Of a stretch of 64,000 bases of DNA, positions 58,621 to 64,000 are shown in pieces (positions within the stretch are counted from its first letter, which is position 1; every line of letters begins with the position of its first letter). Under the pieces are notes generated by a model. The model was not told the DNA's origin. It saw only the letters and a list, made by a program, of their open reading frames with translations, and ran no database searches. The DNA comes from Sycobia sp. Sy_11 (Eukaryota; Arthropoda; Insecta; Hymenoptera; Epichrysomallidae). Location: the NCBI GenBank assembly GCA_018907035.1, contig JACCIC010000036.1:2987501-3051500 (forward strand). The letters are read 5' to 3'. The translations under genes and the position numbers were made by a program.

Positions 58621-59541
58621 TCTCTTTCTCCCATCGAATCTCGAGCGATGGATCTTTGGTGCGCGGCAGTCACCGGAGATTACGTCGGGATGCGACGAGC
58701 GTACACATACGGGGCGCCTGCGTGCACATCTGGCAGGGAAGAACGCGCGGCGCCTGAGAAAATTGTATAGGAAAGAGGGAGTCGCGCGACCTAGCTGCCT
58801 GGGGGGGAGGGGGACAGGCTAATAAAAAGGGCCCGAATCGAACTGATCGATGGCGAGCGTGATTTATATCACGCGCGAAGATGAGGGCGTTTACCCCGCG
58901 ACACTCTCGTGGCCGCGTGTACGATGCGCGACAGCCACTCTGCTTTTGTTTCCTATAGATAGATGAACGTCGGAGAAGGGGCGCGACTCGCAGACGACTG
59001 CCGTCTACTGTTTGAACGGCGACCCTTTCGTCGGTGCCCATAAGTTTTACGGCTCCCAACTACATAAATGTCATTTTCCCCGCCGTGCCGAACCAGTCGC
59101 AGAGGAAAAGCAAATTTTATATGTCTGTATATATACATACATGCACACATAAATTCACACACCTCCATACATACAGAGATGCATATAAAACTACGATACA
59201 TACACCCTGTAGTTTGTCATTCGGCTTTCGCGCTGCGTCTTTTTCTTGCGCGGGGCGCGGTGGGCGGTCTCGATCGGTCGCTCTGAAGTTTCTCTGTCTC
59301 AGGCCGGGCGAGTGGAAAATTTGCACAGGCGGGGGGAGACGAGGTTATGTGCCAAGTCAGGGATTCGCCCGGGCGGACCCTCGGAGCGCGTGATTTTCAG
59401 AGAAACGGGGGAGGAGAGGGCGACGATGTCAAGGGATATGGGAAAAAGGAGCGAACATTTATGTCGAACAAGCCCGCGGTGCGTCAGATTCCCCTTTCCC
59501 ACTTTTTTTCTCTATACGCAATAGCGTATATGTTCTTTGAT

Positions 59542-59544
<3 letters not shown>
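58621..59544. other. CpG-rich GC patch
   Basis: Frames open on both strands over 58,670-59,510, including a G-rich run at 58,801-58,813. No recognisable product. Confidence 0.45.

Positions 59545-59605
<61 letters not shown>
59545..59605. repeat. (TA)n microsatellite
   Basis: 61 bp. Confidence 0.95.
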
Positions 59606-59608
<3 letters not shown>

Positions 59609-61548
59609 TGAATTATTTCTCACTCTGAAAACTATTAGATTTGAAGAAATTACACGCTTCATTTAAATTGAATTGTGTTTATCCTCTAAGCGAAAAGTAT
59701 TGTTTTCCAGAATTAAAATATAGAATCATATTATTTTTGCCTAAATTTTTGGGAAAAGCCACTTTATTTGGATTATTATTTTTCATATTACTTGACAAAG
59801 TGCAAATTATATATTCTACTTTGCGTATTTCCAACACGTCACTATTTAAAAATATTTGTATTTTTTACTCTAACAATATACAAGTTCAATTTATGCAAAT
59901 TTGAATTGTCATCCAAAATATTAATGTTGTTTTCGGTTGTTTTCGAAAAAGCCGAACATCAACGATGCGGCATAAAAAATATGTGGATTACATTAAAAGT
60001 TTATTACAACAACTTTTTATTTCAAAATCTTTATTGAGTTTACGTATAAGTTGAAAAATTTTAAGTACATTTTTATTTAAATTTCGTTATTTTCAGAGAC
60101 GATGCGAATTGTTTGTACTTTTAAGATCCGAAATGTATATGTATTTTATATGTACTTTACTTTTTTCTTTTTTTATGCTTTCTGTGAGAGTACAGAACCT
60201 TTTTAGCATGGTTATGCTTTTCGGATATAGAAAAAGTACAGGTGTACATCGCTATCTATTTTTATCGGGTATACATTTCTCGCGTTACCGAATTGTGAAA
60301 ACGAACGTGAATGTGTGTTTGCACGCGTGGATATATGCGTTTGTGTTTGTGTATTGTCATACTCACACAGGCAATATTCTACTAGTAAAATTGAAAGAGA
60401 AAAGAGGAGGGACACGTGACTGTGCACAAGAACGATAACAGCGTAAGATTTTCTTCTTCCCGTGCTGGAATCACGACGGCCCTCGTTGGAAATATTTAAA
60501 GCTAACATCTCGGAAAATCCCACTCGGTCCACCATTCTCTTAGGCAACTTATTCAAGACACTTTAAATTTGCTTAAGATTTTTATCATTTCGTTGTGTTG
60601 AGGTGTCGTCGAGTTGTGCGGTGCTCGAATATGGGTTGTGAGTAATTTAGCAAAAAAGAAGAGGTTAGATATTTTCCTCTAAGCCTTGCGAAATATTTTC
60701 ATCTATTCGCTTACGACCCGACGTGGTAAAAGATAAAATTCATGCTTTATTATGATGGTAAAGGAGATGTATTAAAAAGAAATTGTGATTCTTTTCAACT
60801 AAAAATACTTACTTATCCATTAGTATTTACGTTGTCCACTTGGACCTAATATCCCTTGGATATAACAAACTTATGTCAAGGCTTTTTTCTAAATTCTCAC
60901 AGCACTTTATACTAATAACTTTTTAGAATAGACCTGAACTGATTCTGATATGTAATTTTTATGTTTTCATTACGTTGATTCAAGCAAACACTATCGATTG
61001 TTTTCGGTCCAATACCAAAATCGAGAAACCATCCTCGAATTCATATAGGCACAAACGGCGCGCAGAACTTCAAGGTAATCTTTTAAATATCAACCGTCTA
61101 CAAACTTGTGGTCAGAACTCACGTTTTACGACGAAATTGTATATATGATGACTAAGAACAGTGCCAGCGCAACCGAACTTGTGGCGCGTGCCTCTTGCCG
61201 GTTATAGCTATTCCAGCTGTTTCCAGTGACGTCACGCTCGGACTTTGATATCGAGGTAGTCGCCGCACAAATGCATGTTGTCGTCGAATACACGATGTAA
61301 ATTATGACGATCACACGACGGTTTCTTATTGGACTACTTCTTTAATCGATGTTTACCAGTTATTTAAAAAAATTCCACTATGGTGCGCTTTTACTCTACG
61401 TCTCTGAAAAACTAACTACGCTAGATGTGAACCATACCTGATATATATTATGATAAGTTTTTTAACATGATTAGTTTCTTCACTGTCTTAATATTTAAAT
61501 AGGTTCTTAATCTGGTGGTCTTCGGAAAAATGATCACTGCCTAGTACT
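59606..61548. other. AT-rich gene-free stretch
   Basis: Balanced composition around 60,230-60,560 and 61,130-61,320, but no gene recognised. Confidence 0.45.
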
Positions 61549-61549
61549 T

Positions 61550-61645
<96 letters not shown>
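61549..61645. repeat. (TATACA)n hexamer repeat passing into (TA)n
   Basis: Six or seven TATACA units over about 61551-61590, then TA repeat with one TG break. Confidence 0.95.
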
Positions 61646-61648
<3 letters not shown>

Positions 61649-62605
61649 TGTGGCATTCATTGAAATAGCTCATTTTATTTGATGTGCTCTCTTTATGTCT
61701 CCAATATTTATAACAATCTAAAAATTGTTAATATTGAATTAATAAATATTTTTATCGGTCATACAGTCTTTCTACAATAATATTTATACTAATATAATAC
61801 CAGTGAACTGTTCTTGTTCATCCCTGCAGAATCTGAAATAATAACTACTACTAAGAAATTAACTTAAATGAACGTAAATTAAATTTGAACAGTTCGAAAA
61901 AAAACATTAATCTATATTCTATATCAGTAAAGGACAATTTGATGGAATTGAACATTAAATCAAAACAACGTAAAATTACGATAGAGTCTATAAATACATC
62001 TTATTTCATTTTATACTCTTCAACAAATTTAATAATGAATTTGACTATGTTAAATATATGTATATAGAAATTACACATAGAGATTCAATTAACATTAGAA
62101 TAATAATAATAATAATAACAAGAAATCAATTAACATACAGGTTGTAATCTCTTCTTTTGAGGAAATTGATACTAATATCTATAGTAAGTAATGTGAAATG
62201 TCGAAAGAAACAGAAATAAGGAACGTTGAGAGTATGTATATATCAACAAAAAAAATTTTACAGATGCATATGCAAAGAGTCAAATATAGGATCTTTTGCA
62301 CATGCTACCTTTTGTGATTGTAATACTATATATCTAAAAAAAGATATTTATAAGAAAAAATTCCTTCTAGCTCAAAATCACCCCAATCTTGAGAAGAGGT
62401 TGCCAATTACAATCTAAAAAGTTTTATATGAAATTTATTATCGTAAGAATTAAGTTCATAAGGTCAAAGAAATAAACTAGCGATAAAAATACGTTCTTAT
62501 GTCTGAGAATATTTAGCCCATAAGTTATTAAATCATTGATATCTGGATTAAACTAACTAAGTAAAATTTTATTTTATTTTATATTTTTACGGTCTTCTTC
62601 AGTTT

Positions 62606-62608
<3 letters not shown>
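61646..62608. other. AT-rich desert
   Basis: Includes (AAT)n at 62099-62119. No gene. Confidence 0.5.

Positions 62609-62654
<46 letters not shown>
62609..62654. repeat. (TA)n microsatellite
   Basis: 46 bp. Confidence 0.95.
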
Positions 62655-62656
<2 letters not shown>

Positions 62657-62759
62657 AGTCGGATATAAGTGACTATTCTGTGTCGTGATAGTCCTATCGT
62701 TTTGTTTTGCTTTCCTCTATTTCGTACGTGCAAGCGATCCTGAAATTTTTAAAATATCA

Positions 62760-62764
<5 letters not shown>

Positions 62765-62805
<41 letters not shown>

Positions 62806-62845
62806 ACATATAAGAAAGAGAGACAGAGAGAGAAAGAGAGAGAGA
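62765..62845. repeat. (TA)n followed by (GA)n
   Basis: TA 62765-62812 with a TGTATACATA end, then an imperfect GA tract 62814-62845. Confidence 0.95.
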
Positions 62846-62982
62846 ACGCATGACTTCTTGATTGAAGTGCACACTCGCAGTCCCGTGAAAATGCGATGAA
62901 AGAGCGAGGAAGACAAGAGACAAAGAGCGGTAGGATAAAAAATTTCGTCCCCGTCCAAAGATTTATGCATTCATCAGGGGAG

Positions 62983-62986
<4 letters not shown>

Positions 62987-63023
<37 letters not shown>

Positions 63024-63050
63024 GGAGAGAGCAAGAGAAAAGAGAGAGAT
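62987..63050 (+). repeat. (GA)n tract
   Basis: Pure to about 63022, then broken by CGG and CAA. Confidence 0.95.
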
Positions 63051-63259
63051 ACAAGAAGGACAGCAGCAAAGCTGGATAGCACCTTTTATGAAAACATCTC
63101 ACGTTCCATCTTGTTTTACTATCTGTCCCGCATCCCTGCGCTCCGCGCGGATCTTTTGTCAGAGGGCGAAATATAGCGGAATCTTTCAAGAAACCCAGAG
63201 CTGCCCCGAGGAAAGTGAATAACAAACCGCAGATTTATTAGGTAGGGAAGGAGACGGAT

Positions 63260-63317
63260 GAGATAGAGAGGGAGTGAGAGTGAGAGAAAGAGAGAAAGAG
63301 AGAGAGAGGGAGAGCAA
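63260..63317 (+). repeat. (GA)n tract
   Basis: Imperfect, with GTGAG and AAAG breaks. Confidence 0.9.
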
Positions 63318-64000
63318 GGTTTCGAGAACCGCACTGTATAATAGAGATGTGCCGGGATTATCGAGACTTTCCTTTTGTTTCGCCGAGAGTAGAATCGGGC
63401 TGGCTCTATATAATTTTTCTCGTGTTTTGCGATATTCTCGTGTCCCTCTTATTTCATTCTCGTATAATTCAGATTGAAAATTTCTTTCGCACAGAATACT
63501 AAAGGGTAATATTTTCATTTTTGCGAGGGATGTACTATGCAGGAGCCTTTTTCTACAATCGGTAAAGGGAAACAGAGCAGTTCTTTTTGCGACCATTGTT
63601 TCTGCCTTAGTTTTTGTTTCACAAAAATGACACGAATCTATACTTCCTTAAATTAAGGTAATAATATAAGATCTGTTGAGTTCCTCTCCAAACAATTTAT
63701 ATTAGGAGAATTTTTTAGAAGGTTTTTTAAAAAGATTTTTATTATTGCTATTTTTATTTGTTTAATTTCTAACCTTTAATAAATATTAAAGACACGTATA
63801 TTACACTGCTTTTACGTGAGATTTTCATGATTCAAATAAAGAACGTTTTTATGTACCACAGTCAGATCTCCTGCATCCCTGTACTGCTTTTAGAACCGAT
63901 ATTGTTCTATTCTCGCTGAGTAATATATGAGTTTGATAAACAAAGAAGAATATTAATAAATAACGAGCGCCATAAAAATATATCGAGACTACATTCCATT
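63318..64000. other. Gene-free right edge
   Basis: Balanced to about 63,600, then AT-rich. Nothing recognised. Confidence 0.45.

Noticed and set aside
951..62812. Many open frames reading Ile-Tyr, Arg-Glu, Leu-Ser or Cys-Val repeats
   Set aside because: They are translations of (TA)n, (GA)n/(CT)n and (TG)n microsatellites, open in several frames and on both strands at once.
1..64000. CRISPR array, bacterial operon, or intact transposon or virus gene
   Set aside because: No regularly spaced direct repeats with unique spacers, no ribosome-binding-site-led gene clusters, and no reverse transcriptase, integrase or transposase motifs in any frame.

Overview
This window is eukaryotic, non-coding-looking DNA, most likely from an arthropod and probably a hymenopteran insect such as an ant. 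The clade is an inference from style: a mosaic of AT-rich DNA and short CpG-bearing GC-rich patches, CpG not visibly depleted, and about 38 long (TA)n tracts plus about 25 (GA)n/(CT)n tracts in 64 kb. I see no bacterial operon, no ribosomal or confident transfer RNA gene, no CRISPR array, and no reading frame with a protein domain I recognise. Almost every open frame over 60 codons is either a microsatellite read as Ile-Tyr, Arg-Glu or Leu-Ser repeats, or a CpG-rich patch open on both strands. The simplest reading is a large intergenic region or very long intron(s).

Layout. 0-14 kb: AT-rich DNA with dense (TA)n tracts and one clear structured element, an imperfect palindrome of about 720 bp at 803-1525. 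Its arms carry 28-bp sub-repeats and paired (TA)n blocks, so it looks like a foldback/MITE-type non-autonomous transposon. 14-24 kb: few (TA)n tracts, several (CT)n/(GA)n tracts, and GC patches at 14.2-14.6, 17.6-18.1 and 20.6-21.1 kb. 24-33 kb: AT-rich deserts with GC patches at 26.0-27.1 and 29.4-30.5 kb. 33-39 kb: a cluster of very long GA/CT tracts and the largest GC patch (34.8-36.25 kb). 39-48 kb: mixed, with GC patches at 41.9-43.1, 44.5-44.8 and 47.4-48.0 kb. 48-64 kb: mostly AT-rich with GC patches at 50.2-50.8, 54.8-55.1 and 58.6-59.5 kb.

Genes. The best coding hints are short exon-like segments with an ATG and a canonical splice donor: minus strand at 36,123-35,993, 41,374-41,293, 18,542-18,458 and 20,397-20,329, and plus strand at 7,954-8,055 and 2,730-2,827. 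All are low confidence. ATG-plus-open-frame-plus-GTRAG combinations are expected many times by chance in 64 kb, so these need transcript or conservation evidence. I cannot name any gene they would belong to, and I cannot link them into one model.
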